Assembly (NCBI GenBank): GCA_026770575.1
Contig: MU657176.1
Location: 331,129 to 395,128, forward strand
DNA from: Pelagophyceae sp. CCMP2097
Lineage: Eukaryota; Sar; Pelagophyceae
Length of the DNA stretch: 64,000 nucleotides
Direction of reading: 5' to 3'
A program made the position numbers and the translations under genes. Under the pieces are notes generated by a model that saw only the letters and a program-made list of their open reading frames with translations, had not been told where the DNA came from and did not search any database. Within the stretch, counting starts at the first letter, position 1; every line of letters starts with the position of its first letter. Below, piece after piece: positions 10,405 through 20,184 of this stretch.

Positions 10405-10956
10405 TTACGCCTCCTCGGCGTCGTCGTTGTTGATGTTGAAATATTTCATCTCGTACGTCGACTTGTTCGTCGCGACGACGTGGAGGTAGTCGCGCAGCTG
10501 CTGCTTCTTCAGGTACTTCTTCGTCAGGTACTTGAGGTAGCGCTTGGCGAACGCCTGCTCCGCCGCGGAGATGACAATCTTCGTCTTCTCCGAAGTAATC
10601 GTAATCGTCTCGCCGAGGTTGCCAGTCTTGCCGTCGATCTTGATCGCGTCGCGCAGGAACTTCTCGAAGTTGGACACGTCGAGGACGGCGTCCTCGACCG
10701 GCCTAAAGGAGACGAGCGTCGCGGACCCATGCGCCGACCATGCTTAAGGATCCATCCGCGGCCGGCCCCACGGCCGTTGCGGCGGCACCAGCGGGCGGCG
10801 CCAGCAGTGCGGCCGCGCGGGTGTCGGGCCCGCATCGGTCGGTCCCGACGCGTCCGCGACGCCTCCTCAGGTAAAGGCTACGCACTGCCAGCAGTCGATG
10901 ACGAACTTGACCTGCTTCTTCTTGGAAGACTTGGTCGACGTCTTGGCGGCCGGCAT
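10405..10956 (-). CDS. RPL22: 60S ribosomal protein L22 (eL22)
   Basis: Large-subunit ribosomal protein. Exon 1 (10956-10886) reads MPAAKTSTKSSKKKQVKFVI then DCW. A GTGCGT donor and a TTTAG acceptor join it to exon 2 (10702-10405): PVEDAVLDVSNFEKFLRD, AFAKRYLKYLTKKYLKKQQL and an acidic C-terminus, NNDDAEEA. The KRYLKYLTKKYLKK block is diagnostic for eL22, and the length (about 120 aa) is normal. The 183-nt intron splits the codon for Gln before PVED. Confidence 0.95.
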
Positions 10957-11365
10957 GGTGCTAGTCTGCGCAAAGGGACCAGTGAGACGCCTGTCGCCTC
11001 TCCCGACGATGCGGGCTCGCAGGGCTCTCAAAAAGCCGGCAAAAGAAGCGGCGCTTTCGCAGCGCGCGGGGGGAACGGCGGTGCACGGGATCGGTCGGCA
11101 CGCTCTCACGCGCGCGCTGATCCAGGATTTACAGTGGAAGGGAACCACTCACCGTGAATTGCTCGAAGCTAATCAGCGACAGGAAAAAGGCGAGTGACTC
11201 TGCATTTGTGCGGGGACCATGCGGTTCCCATTTCGGCGAAGACCTTTCGGTCAGAGGCGGCGACCGGTCCAACGGCGTGGACCCGGGTCCATGAAAACGT
11301 AGAGGATTCAAAAACACAGTTACACAAAGGCTTAAAAGGGCGGCGGGTGCCGCTGCCGCGGCGCG
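10957..11365. promoter_or_regulatory. RPL22 upstream region and PLB-like 3' flank
   Basis: These 409 bases between the RPL22 start and the stop of the next minus-strand gene should hold the RPL22 promoter and 5' UTR. No gene is seen. A relatively AT-rich stretch at about 11290-11340 (aaaaacacagttacacaaag) precedes the neighbouring stop. Confidence 0.35.
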
Positions 11366-13344
11366 CTATTCTGGCCACCTCGGCGCGAGGAGTTCGTAGC
11401 GGAAATCGAAGACGTCCGGCTGGCCGAGGTGCGACGCCGACCCGGAGACGCTTGCCGTGTCGACGGCGGACCACTTGAACGGCCGGAGCGCGCCGCTGCT
11501 CGGCGGCCCGTTGACGACGTACGCCCCCTGGTGTTCGCGGAAGAGTTTCGCCGACGAGACTTTGGCGTCGTAGCAGCCGGCGAGGCTCGCGTTTTGCGCG
11601 TCGACGTCGCCGCGCGCGCAGATGGCCGCCCAGCCGTCTTTCGCAAAGGGGTCGCGGCGCTTGTCGCGCGCGTTTGGCGTGTATCCGTTGGCACGCATGA
11701 GTTTCTGCATCGAAGGCAGGTCGACGACGGTACTTTGGTCGCGTCTTAAGATCTTGGCGCGCGGCGCGAGCTGGTACTCCGCGCCGCCGAGGCGGCCCTT
11801 GCGCTTGTCGAGAGTATCGTAGCCGGCACGCCGGTAGACGTCTTTGAAATACGGCACGTTGTACGACGGAAAGTAGCCGCGCTCCAGTTCGAACGTGGCG
11901 TCTCCAAACTCGACGTAGCCCGGGATCTGCTCGACTATAGTGAGCAAGCCGGGTTGGAGTGCCTCTTTTGGTGTGAAGCGTTTGGTGTCGATGACCATGT
12001 ACTGGTTGTTGTACGTCCCGCCATTATGTTTGCCGAATATGGCCGCCCACTCGTCGCCCGTCTCCGCCAGCGCGTTGGCGACGCGCATGCGCTGCCAAGC
12101 GGGCAGCGACGCCGAAGTGACGGCGTCGTAGAGCGACACGTTGTAAATACCGTTCGTCGTCTGCAAAACAGCTATCTGCGTCTCCTTCACAAGGTAAAAG
12201 TCGTCCAACGAAGACAGCATGCCCGGATAGGAAGAGAACGACGTCGTCGCGCCGGGGGCATCTTCAAAAACGAGCGAATAGTGCTTATATATACGGTTCA
12301 TGTTGTCGTAGTGGAACCACGACGAATGCCCAAAAAACAGCTCGGACAGATCGTCTGCGACCTTGATGAGAGCCGTGCACCGCCCGGACCGCGCGAGCTT
12401 TGTCGAAGCCGCCGCCGGCGCCGCCTTTGAGAGGTCCTCGCGCTTCGACCTTAAAGTCGCCGGCAGGATGTCCAGCAGGTCACCGATCGAATTGATGAGC
12501 TCGATTCCCCACGTCACGTTCTGCCCCGGCGCCGCCGCCGTCGAAGAGAGCGGCGAGAGGCGGACCCCGGCGTGCACGCCCCGGAGCTGCTGCGAGACGC
12601 CGCCCGCGACGCGCCACGCTAAGACGTCGGGCGTCCGCGCCCCTTCGGCGTACAAACGCGCGTGCGACTCGACGCGCTGCTGGGCCCAGTCGCGCTGCCG
12701 CGCCAGGAACGCTGAAACGGGCGGCGGCGCTTGGCCGCCGCAGTCGACTTCGCATTCGAGGTTCTTGGCCGTCTGCACGACCTCTTTCGCCGTCAGGTAG
12801 CCCTCGAGGAGCCCCGCGGCGAACATGCGCTCGTCGTCGGAAAAGGTCGTGGACGGCTCGGACCGCACGTGCAACTCGCCAAAGCCAGACGCGTGCGCCG
12901 CCGCGGGCGTGAACGTTGCCCGCGCCGCGGCGTCGCCCGGGCCGCAGTCGCGCAGCACGACCCAGGTGCCGGATCGCAGCGCCGCGCAGTGCGTCAGCTC
13001 GACGGCCGTCGCCAGGTACTCGCGCTCCGCCGCCGCGTGGCCGGCGCTCGCAATGGGCGGGTTGCGGCCGAGCCGGAACGCGCGGACCACCGCCGCCGCG
13101 GACACCGCGCCGGCCCTATCAAGGCTGTGGAGGAGGGCACCAAACAGCCCCCGTCGGTTCTTATCGGTCCCGCGCTCCGTGACAGAGTCACACTTAAGTA
13201 CTTCGGTTCTTCTCGGCACCCCATCTTCTCGGTCCCGCGCTCCGTGGTGGCAGGGCTTTCACAGGGCACGTACGAGATGAGGACCGCGAGGTGCACATAG
13301 CGCTTCCGCGGAGCCGCCGCCGCCTTGCCTGCCTCGGGGTCCAT
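11366..13344 (-). CDS. Phospholipase B-like protein (lamina-ancestor family)
   Basis: Exon 1 (13344-13274) encodes MDPEAGKAAAAPRKRYVHLA, the start of a signal anchor. A GTACGT donor and a GATAG acceptor (about 13116) continue the hydrophobic segment as LISAGAVSAAAVV. Exon 2 is a 585-codon block with the PLBD hallmarks: MFAAGLLEGYLTAKEV, GQNVTWGIELINSIGDLLDI, SSWFHYDNMNRIYKHYSLVF, SSYPGMLSSLDDFYL, NNQYMVIDTKRF, IPGYVEFGDAT and FDFRYELLAPRWP. Family members are lysosomal or secreted N-terminal-nucleophile amidase/lipase-like hydrolases. The membrane-anchoring N-terminus suggests a vacuolar or secretory location. Length (about 610 aa) fits the family. Substrate unknown. Confidence 0.88.
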
Positions 13345-13446
13345 CCGAAACCGTGACAATCGATGACAACCCAACCCAAGGTCGGTATCGCCGTAACCTG
13401 ATAGGAGATGAAAGGTTTCTGACCTCGCACTCCACGCCCTGGGGGA

Positions 13447-13600
13447 GGCTTCTACGGCTGCGCCCTGCCGGCATTCCTCACCTTCACCGCCGCGGGCTGC
13501 TTCGTTGGCCCGAGATGCAGCTCCACATCGATGCCGCGGTGGCCCCTTCACTCGATCCTGGCCGCGGCTGTTCGACGAATTCGATGCAGTGCGTTCGAAC
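13447..13600 (+). pseudogene. Fragment similar to the four-TM gene at 4.6 kb
   Basis: The sequence cttctacggctgcgcc... (about 13447-13500) closely matches the third-helix exon of the four-TM gene (about 4878-4925), encoding FYGCALPAFLTFTAA. At the point where the other gene has its GTAAGC donor, this copy continues without an intron into GCFVG. The matching frame soon degrades and no flanking exons are seen. It lies in a 630-base gap between the PLB-like gene and the DUF924 gene that otherwise shows nothing. It is best called a gene relic. Confidence 0.5.
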
Positions 13601-13975
13601 TTGGCGGCCGTGTGGAGGTCGGGGCGAGGCGACGGTCATACGATTGCTTAGGAGGGAGCCGGGTATTCTCCGGCGGCTCCTCGGCATTTGCGCGGGCTCT
13701 TGTGGGGCGTGAGTCTTCGTCGTCGCGGTGCGTGGTGCTTGTCCGAGACGAGTCATGGTCATCAGCCCAGGGCTCGGTATCGTGGCGTCGGTGTCTGTGC
13801 TACCGGCTGCTCAGCCTCTTGCTCACGGCGCCTTGCGGCGCGTGACTGCGAAGAGGCGCGAGCGGAGCGCCGAGCACTGGCCCAGGACTCACGCCGTCGG
13901 GTGCCGCAGCAGCCATTTCAGCTCGGCCGGCGTCGACCTGCGCAGGGACCCTCGCGACGATTGATCCATGGAATA

Positions 13976-14889
13976 TCAATCGCAGACGCGGCTGTAATAC
14001 TGCCGCCCCAGGAAGACGTTGCGCTCCGGCCTAACGACGATTGTCACGATATGTACGGATAGAGCAACGAATACCGAGGCCCTCTGCCCGCATGATGAGA
14101 GCCGTTTCGTCGAAAAGGCGCTGGTGAGTGCAGTCGGCCGAAGAGCTGGACGCATTTGCGGTGCGCCAGAGCCGCTTTCACAAAGGGCAGCGCGTCGGCG
14201 CGCTCGTCGGCGAGCTTCTCGAGCATCGCCAGCGCCGCGTCCTGGTCCGCCATGTCCTCGGAGTGCAGCAGCGGGACGTACATGAACGCGCGCATTTGGG
14301 ACGGCACTTTTAAGTCCACGCCGTACAAAACCGCCGTCCGCGCGATTTTCGCCGCGAGGTCGCCGGCCTCGTACTTGCGCGCGTCCGAAAACAGCGCTCT
14401 TGGAAGCTGGTCCAGGAGCAAAATCAGCCCGAGGCAGGCTAGCTCCGGGGGCACGCCCGCGGCCGCGCCGCGCAGCATCGCGTCCAGCAGCTCTTCCGGC
14501 GCGGCGTCGCCGAGGCGCTTCTTCGCGTCGGCGTAGGCGGCCCGGTACGTCGCTGCGTCGGAGCGGAGGGCGACGTGCCACGCGCTCGATTTGTCGAACC
14601 ACTGCTCTTGGAACGCAGAGCGGCCTCCCCCCGCAAACCAAAAACGGACCAGCGACGCCGCGTCGCGCGGCGCCGACGGCGCGTCGCGCGGCGCCAACAG
14701 CGAAGCGTTGTGCGGCGCCGAATCGCGCAAAAGCGCCGCGGAGCCAAAGCCGCTCGCCTCGCTGCGTGCGCCCGTTGCAGCTGGGAAGCCTCTCGAAGCG
14801 GCGCCGTCGTTTTGCGCAAAGTTCAACCACGCCGCGCCCCCAACCGCGCACGCCGCACCACGCCCGGCCAGGCGCAAGCCCCCGAGCAT
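13976..14889 (-). CDS. DUF924-family protein
   Basis: The frame from ATG 14889 begins MLGGLRLAGRGAACAVGGAA, possibly an organelle-targeting leader, then ASLVRFWFAGGGRSAFQEQW, where the DUF924 domain starts (family motif: FWF...WF...). It continues through WHVALRSDAATYRAAYADAK, LGLILLLDQLPRALFSD and HSEDMADQDAALAM to AHRKCVQLFGR. The family motif FGRxPxRNxxLGR is completed across an intron: FGRL joins PERNVFLGRQYY in exon 2 (14030-13976). Correct joining uses a GC donor (GCACTC at about 14131) and a TTAG acceptor. A GT donor about 50 nt further on also keeps frame but would insert about 17 residues into the motif. Function of the family is unknown. Confidence 0.82.
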
Positions 14890-15377
14890 GCGACTCCCAG
14901 TGAAGGGTCGCTCGCCGGCGCCGGAGGCTGAGCGTCTCAGGAGCGCTCAGAGAAATTTGCAAAAAGTCGCGGACTTTTTATTGGCAGTTAAAAAGTTATT
15001 GCGATGATCTGTACCTCTCGAGGAAGCCTCTTGTAATGTAATGTAATAGGAATCACAGGATGTCCAGTCCCGGAGGACCTTCTCCTGGCCTTCACGCGTC
15101 GACACGTGCCACTGTGACTCGCAAGTCGCGTGGTGGGCATCGGCGGGTGGCACCAGGTCGGCACGACCACGAGCCGCGCTATGTACCAGTGCCACTCTCG
15201 GAATGCGGGTGCGGCCTGCGGGTGTTCGATCTCGTCTCGGAAGGTCGGCCTCTTTATGTGGGATTCGCTTCGGCTTATGCGACGGGATCGGACGTGGCGC
15301 GTCCCGGGGGGGCGGCGCGGCTTGGGCGGCTCCGTCTCGGGCAGCCGGCGCGGCTCGGGCGGCTCCGCGGGCCTTGG

Positions 15378-15951
15378 TCATCGGAGGAGGAAGGTCTTGC
15401 CAGTGGCGCCTTGCTGCGTCTGGAGGGCGTTGTTGATCACGTACGCGGCCTGGTACCCGACGGTTCCCGTGGCGCCGACGCTCTGCAGCGAGGCCGTCAG
15501 ACCCCCGTGCTTCATCTTGCGGCCCTCGCCGCCGCCGCAGCGCCACTCGAGGCTCATCAAGGACGCCGCGGGGGAACCCTTGACGATGCCGCCCGCGCCA
15601 AATCCCAGTGACCGCACGCGGGCCACGGGCGACCGGTTGGTAAGCGTAAACCACGAGCCGTGCGCGAGTTCGGCCTGGCGGGCGAACGCCGCCGCAAACG
15701 GCTCCTGCCCGCCGGCCGGCGCGGTGCCGCAAATCAGCGTCATCGAATCCCGCGCCACCGCCGCCAACGCTGTGCTCCCTTTGCCCGACGTCGACGAACA
15801 CGGAAATGGCGAGGACGATGACGAGAGCGACGACGAAGAATAAAGAGATGACGAGAGCGTGAACGACGGCTAAAACGACGACGCCGACGGCGATGAAGAA
15901 GCGGCCCTCCACCGTCGACGTCTGCCACCGGACGCCCTCCGTCCCGAACAT
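15378..15951 (-). CDS. Family member 1, mosaic or decayed copy
   Basis: The copy starts MFGTEGVRWQ, as in the gene at 17.6 kb, and its last 130 codons (AELAHGSWFTLTN..., GFGAGGIVKGSPA, MSLEWRCGGG, GGLTASLQSVGATG) align well with that paralog. The Cys-rich middle is missing. In its place the minus strand encodes two hydrophobic runs (FFIAVGVVVLAVVHALVISL and ALVIVLAISVFV) that are the antisense of a GAC/GAA-rich low-complexity tract. The 5' and 3' parts are in different frames with no clear splice pair, so this may be a pseudogene or a gene with an unseen intron. No function is proposed. Confidence 0.45.
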
Positions 15952-16179
15952 GAACTGCCCTGCGGCCCTCCAGGCGGCGCGCTCGTCAACCTCCCAGGAT
16001 ATTTATTCGTTCTGGATTTGAAGCCCCTCTGTGTGTCGGACACTCGGCTTCTTTGGTGATAGTATACTAGTCGAACGTCTAGCCGAGGTTCCAACTGCAC
16101 GAGGCCGAGGCTCGGGCTGGTGTCGGGCGCGGCTCCGTCGGATCCTCGCCGTCCGAGTCCGCTTGAGCGACCACTGGCA

Positions 16180-16275
16180 ATGTACACTGCACTCGGAAAG
16201 AAACGACCCGAGTGGACCGACTCGTCGTCGAGGCCATGCACAGAGTGGATCCACAGAGTGTGCAATTGAAGAAGG
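16180..16275 (+). pseudogene. Truncated copy of the plus-strand family gene
   Basis: An ATG at 16180 opens MYTALGKKRPEWTDSSSRPC, matching the start of the gene at 17837 (MYGTLGKKWSDWTEHLSRPC). The frame ends shortly after the shared CTE motif, and none of the later Cys-rich exon sequence follows. The block-1 partner of the divergent pair is therefore reduced to part of exon 1. Confidence 0.6.
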
Positions 16276-16720
16276 GTGGATCTTAAGCAACCAAGAAGAA
16301 GAGTGTCCAGCGTCGCCGCTGCGTCGGCGTGGCAAAAGTTGCGACAAAGTGAACTAGAAGTTTCGAAACTTGAAGTTACGTTTTTTTCACATGAGAATCA
16401 ATTGTGAGAATCTCTTATCGTGTCGCGGCCGGGGGCCTTCTTGCTGCTCGACGCGTGGCAAGTCGCGTGGCGTGGTGGGCATCGGCGGGTGGCACCAGAT
16501 TGGCACGACCACGAGCCGCGCCAGGTGCGCGTGCCACTCTCGGAATGGGGGTGAGGGTGTTCGATCCCGTCGTGGAAGGTGGGCCTCTTTAAGTGGGGTT
16601 CGCTTCGTCGCTTCGGCTTGTGCGACGGGGTCGGACGTGGCGCGTCCCGGTCGGCCAGCGCGGCTCGGGCGGCTCCATCCCGGGCGACCGGCGCGGCTCG
16701 GGCGGCTCCGCGGGCCTTGA

Positions 16721-17668
16721 TCATTGGAGGAGGAAGACGCCCTGCGTCTGGAGGGCGCGGTTGATCGCGTGCGCGGCCTGGCACCCCACCGCGCCCGTGG
16801 CGCCGACGCTCTGCAGCGACGCCGTCAGGCCGCCGTGCTCCATCTTGCCGCCCGTGCCGCCGCCGCAGCGCCACTCGACGCTCATCGCAAACGCCGCGGG
16901 CGAACCCTTGACGATGCCGCCCGCGCCAAAGCCCATCGGGCGCACGAGCGCCTCGGGCGCTCGGTCGGTGAGCGTCGCGCACGAGCCGTGCGCGAGGCGC
17001 TTGGCCTTGCGGGCGAACGCTGCAAAAGGCTTGCGCCCGAAAAAGCCCGGCGTCGCCGACGGCGCCAGCGTCGACGGCGGCGGCGGCGCGTCCCACAGCA
17101 CGCTCGTCGGCGACTCGTCGCGGTCGGGCCGGAACTTGAACTTGAACGAATAGAGCTTGACGCGCGGGTGCGCGCAGCACCGCTGCGTCCTGAGGACGAA
17201 CTCGTCGCCCGGCTTGCCGCGGCGCTCCGGGATGGCATTGCCCTCGCGGGAACAGTGGAGGCAGGCCGAGACGACGGTCGCCTGGAGGCGGCCCGGCTCG
17301 TGGAACTTGACGAAGACCTGCGAGAGGCCCACCGGGCCAAAGGCGCGAGCGTGGCTCGCGCTCGGGCAGAGGAGCTTTTGCTCGATTAGGTCGTCGTCGA
17401 GGCAGTCGCAGTCCGCCAGGTCAAGGAAGCGCGTCGTGGAGGCGCCGCCGCAGCCAAAACACGCGCCGCACTCGCCCTTGACGACGAGGCTGACGGCATC
17501 GCCGTGGAAGGCGCCCGGCTGCTGAAAGATTTGAGCCGATCTGCGCAGCTCCGAGAGCCTCTCCGAGCGGGATGCGCCGCTCCGAGAGGCAGTGGCCCAC
17601 TTCTGCCACCGGACGCCCTCCGTCCCGAACATGAACTGCTCCGTGCCAGTCATCGTCCAACCTCCCAC
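16721..17668 (-). CDS. Cys-rich protein of unrecognised family, member 2
   Basis: A single 315-codon frame runs from 17668 (MGGWTMTGTEQFMFGTEGVR) to a stop at 16721; the first ATG within the conserved region could also be used. It carries scattered Cys motifs: GECGACFGCGG, DLADCDCLDD, SACLHC and RTQRCCAHP. A hydrophilic Pro-rich hinge (DAPPPPSTLAP) follows, then a C-terminal block shared with member 1 (GFGAGGIVKGSPA, WRCGGGTGGKMEHGG, LQSVGATGAVG). No signal peptide or TM helix. The spaced CxxC pairs suggest metal binding (inference). The middle part aligns with member 3 at 17.8 kb, so all three are one family. Confidence 0.6.
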   Translation of the reverse strand: MGGWTMTGTEQFMFGTEGVRWQKWATASRSGASRSERLSELRRSAQIFQQPGAFHGDAVSLVVKGECGACFGCGGASTTRFLDLADCDCLDDDLIEQKLLCPSASHARAFGPVGLSQVFVKFHEPGRLQATVVSACLHCSREGNAIPERRGKPGDEFVLRTQRCCAHPRVKLYSFKFKFRPDRDESPTSVLWDAPPPPSTLAPSATPGFFGRKPFAAFARKAKRLAHGSCATLTDRAPEALVRPMGFGAGGIVKGSPAAFAMSVEWRCGGGTGGKMEHGGLTASLQSVGATGAVGCQAAHAINRALQTQGVFLLQ

Positions 17669-17836
17669 GATCTATTGAGTGGTTCCGAACTTGAAGTCAC
17701 TTCTGTGTGTCGGACACTCAGCTTCTGTGTGTCGGACACATCGGCTTCTTTGGTGATAGCCGAGGTCCTAACTGCACGAGGCTTGTGGCTGTCGGGCGAG
17801 GCCTCCGTCGGATCCTCGCTGTCCAGCGCGGCCCAA
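17669..17836. promoter_or_regulatory. Shared divergent promoter with a short direct repeat
   Basis: Only about 170 bases separate the starts of members 2 and 3. The stretch contains a direct repeat of cttctgtgtgtcggacac (about 17701 and 17726). One copy is retained upstream of member 1 (about 16028), followed in both blocks by ggcttctttggtgatag. Conservation of this segment between the blocks when the coding parts diverged makes it a candidate regulatory element. Confidence 0.45.
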
Positions 17837-18710
17837 ATGTACGGCACTCTCGGGAAGAAATGGTCTGACTGGACCGAGCACTTGTCCAGGCCATGCACAG
17901 AGTGTCCAGCGTGCTGCGTGATGCATGGTGACAAGGCGAACGTCACCATCTTCGGCCAGTGCGGCCAGTGCGCGCACCAGAATGACGCGCTGCGCGTCTC
18001 GAAGATCGATTTGTTTGAGGCCAAGTTCGACGAGAACGTCATGCTCCGGCCCCTCGAGTGCTCGACGCCGGCGTGCAAGCACCGAGCGATCGGCATCACG
18101 GAGATCCGTGTCATCTTCAATGCGCCCGGCCCCGGTGAGCGGCCGCCGCTAGACGTCTGCGGTGGGCCGCCTCCAAGACAGCCGCGGGTCAGGTTTGCTC
18201 CGCTTCGACATCAAAGGCTACTGTTTCAACCCTGGGTGCGTCGGCGACCCGAGCACCGTCGTGCTGCTGAAGCGGGCGGCGACGGTCGTCAAGGGCACGG
18301 TGTCGACGCGGTGCTGCGCGAAACCGAAGATTACGATCGCGTCGCTGCGGCCCACGGTGCTCCACGTCGGCGACAGGTTCAACATCAACATCGACGCCCT
18401 CGACCTCTCGGGCGCCTCGCAGAGCAGCCCTCTCGACACTTGCCTCCTCGAGCAGCTGCACGGGGGCCTGAAGGTGCGCCGCCCCTGTGATCGAGGCAGC
18501 GCCCTCTCGACCGAGGCGCCGCAGGTGAAAAGGATCGCGCCCATCGACGTCGTGTTTTCCGAAAGCAAAGGCCGGCTCCGCTGCCGCAACGCGGCCGGCG
18601 ACCGCCAACTCGACTGCCTGCGGCTCTTCGTCGAGCAACGGGGCAAGGAGCTGCAATCGACCAAGACGCTCGACATCCCCGTGGTCCTGCGCCAACTCGA
18701 CTTTAAGTGA
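17837..18710 (+). CDS. Cys-rich protein of unrecognised family, member 3
   Basis: Exon 1 (17837-18134) starts MYGTLGKKWSDWTEHLSRPC and holds TECPACC, IFGQCGQCAHQND, LECSTPACKH and ITEIRVIFNAPGPG. A GTGAGC donor and GTCAG acceptor join exon 2 (18193-18710): LLRFDIKGYCFNPGC, VSTRCCAKPKITIASLRP, DRFNINIDALDLSG, and a C-terminal part with LRCRNAAGDRQLDCLRLF. Cys pairs align with member 2 (GQCGQC with GECGAC, YCFNPGC with CLHC, RCCAKP with RCCAHP). About 270 aa, soluble, no known domain. Metal binding or disulfide knots are possible. It is transcribed away from member 2. Confidence 0.62.
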
Positions 18711-18746
18711 GCGCGCACGATCCGAGTCTCGTTAAAAGCGCGGCGG

Positions 18747-20172
18747 CTAGTTGAGCGAGTCGCGAGTCCGAAACATGACGTCTGCGATTTCCACGGAGTC
18801 CGGCGCGGAAAGGACGTAGAGCGCCGCGTCGACGACGTCGGCCACGTCGAGCGAGTCCGTCGTCGCGTAGATGAGGTCCGCCGCCTTGGGCCGATCCTAG
18901 CGCCGAAACGGTACGGTCAGCCCCGCTCGCCACGGAAGCGCGCAGTTCCCGCGCACGACGGCCACGACGCGGGCCGTTCCCGGCACTTTCTCATGCCTCG
19001 GACGGTCGGAATCACCGTTGTGGCGGTTTCCCACTGGCATCGGACGCGGGTTGTTGCGGCGTGCATTGCTGCGTAAAACTCCGATTCGACCAGCCCCGGC
19101 GAGAGGCACGAAACCCGGTACGGCAGCCGCGCCTCGCGCAGCTCGCGCCGCGTCGCCTCGGAGAGCGCCTTGAGCGCGGCCTTGGACGCGGCGTAGACCC
19201 CCAAAGCGTTGCCCCCCGGGTGCCGGTGCGCACTGAGCGAGGAAACGTTCAAGATGTGCGCCGCCTTCGCTTTCACGGCCTCGCAGCGCCGCACGAACTC
19301 GCGCGTCATGGCCACGGGCGCCATGACGTTGCACGCAAACGTCGCCTCGCACGCTTGTTGGCCCGACACGCTGGCGCCCCGCGAGAGTACGGTCGCGTCG
19401 GCGCGCGCCAGGCCAGCATTGTTCACGAGGATAAACGGCCCGCCGCGCGAATGCGCGACCGCCGCGTCCAACACAAGCGCCGCCGCGCCGGCCGCGGTCA
19501 CGTCGGCGACGACCTTTTTGGGTCGTGAAAACGTCGACTGGCGCGCTCTCGCCAGGCTCGACTCACGGGGACAAAATTCCCGCGGCCGTCAGCGCTCAGC
19601 CGCGCGGCGAGGGCGTCGAGGCGGTCGGCGCGCCGCGCGACGCCGACGACGACGCCGACGCCGAGGTCGCGGAGGAACGCCTATGCCGGCGTTGTTCTAC
19701 GGCATTCCTTTGGGGATCATGCGTTTGTCGCGTCACAAGGGCACGACGCGGATCGTCCCCAGGCGTTGGCCTCTGATGCCGCTCGCGACTCTGATCGAGC
19801 CCGTGGGGGTTTTCCCCAGGCGTTGGCCTCTGATGCCGCTCGCGACTCTGATCGAGCCCGTGGGGGTTTGGATTTTCTGACCCTACTCGCGGACACGGCC
19901 CTCCTCGCCTCGCAGAGCGCCGCGCCGATGCCCGCGCTCGCGCCGGTGACGATGGCGACGCCTACGGCGCCGATGAAGCTCCACGTGGCACGACGTCGAC
20001 TCGCACCGTCCTCGAAGCCGCTTGCGGCGAACCTGGCCCGTGGCCGCGCCGGGGCCGCGGCATCGAGTGCCAGCTGGGCCTTGACGCGCTCGGCGAGGCT
20101 CGGCCCGCCCTGCTTCAGCGACTTGGCAAGCTTCGAAAAGGCGCGCTTGCCCTACGGAGAGCGCGCGGAGTG
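18747..20172 (-). CDS. Short-chain dehydrogenase/reductase
   Basis: Classical SDR assembled from several exons. The cofactor motif is VAIVTGASAGIGAALCE (TGxxxGIG), reached through a 45-nt GTGCGA...TAG intron after FEDG. AFLRDLGVGVVVGVARRAD follows after an intron that contains a 57-bp tandem repeat. Then FILVNNAGLA, HILNVSSLSAH (catalytic Ser), VYAASKAALKAL (YxxxK), CLSPGLVESEFY and a last exon (18896-18747) DSLDVADVVDAALYVLSAP. All catalytic residues are present; substrate unknown. The N-terminal exon (KRAFSKLAKSLKQGGPSLAE) has no ATG of its own. Either a small upstream exon supplies it (MFLRTRASS, about 20206) or the gene continues from the 2OG oxygenase upstream. Confidence 0.8.
19759..19872. 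repeat. 57-bp tandem duplication inside the SDR intron
   Basis: Two essentially identical copies of a 57-bp unit starting aggcgttggcctctgatgcc sit back to back between the SDR exons ending CEARRA and starting AFLRD. They account for more than half of that intron's length. Confidence 0.9.
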
Positions 20173-20184
20173 CCGCACTTTGGA

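Larger units (their letters stand above)
15110..17930. repeat. Tandem segmental duplication of a divergent gene pair
   Basis: About 15110-16340 and about 16430-17930 are diverged copies of one block. Shared landmarks in the same order: tggtgggcatcggcgggtgg (15130 and 16470), the ctcggcggctccgcgggcct-like region before the 3' gene end, the gene end encoding GGLTASLQSVGATG, the gene start MFGTEGVRWQ, then gtgtgtcggacactc (about 16030 and 17705) and ggcttctttggtgatag, then a plus-strand frame starting MY(T/G)xLGKK. Each block is a minus-strand gene and a plus-strand gene around a common short promoter. Confidence 0.8.

Noticed and set aside
14036..14082. Alternative GT intron in the DUF924 gene
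   Set aside because: It also keeps frame but leaves about 17 extra residues inside the conserved FGRxPxRNxxLGR motif. The GC-donor model restores the motif and is preferred.
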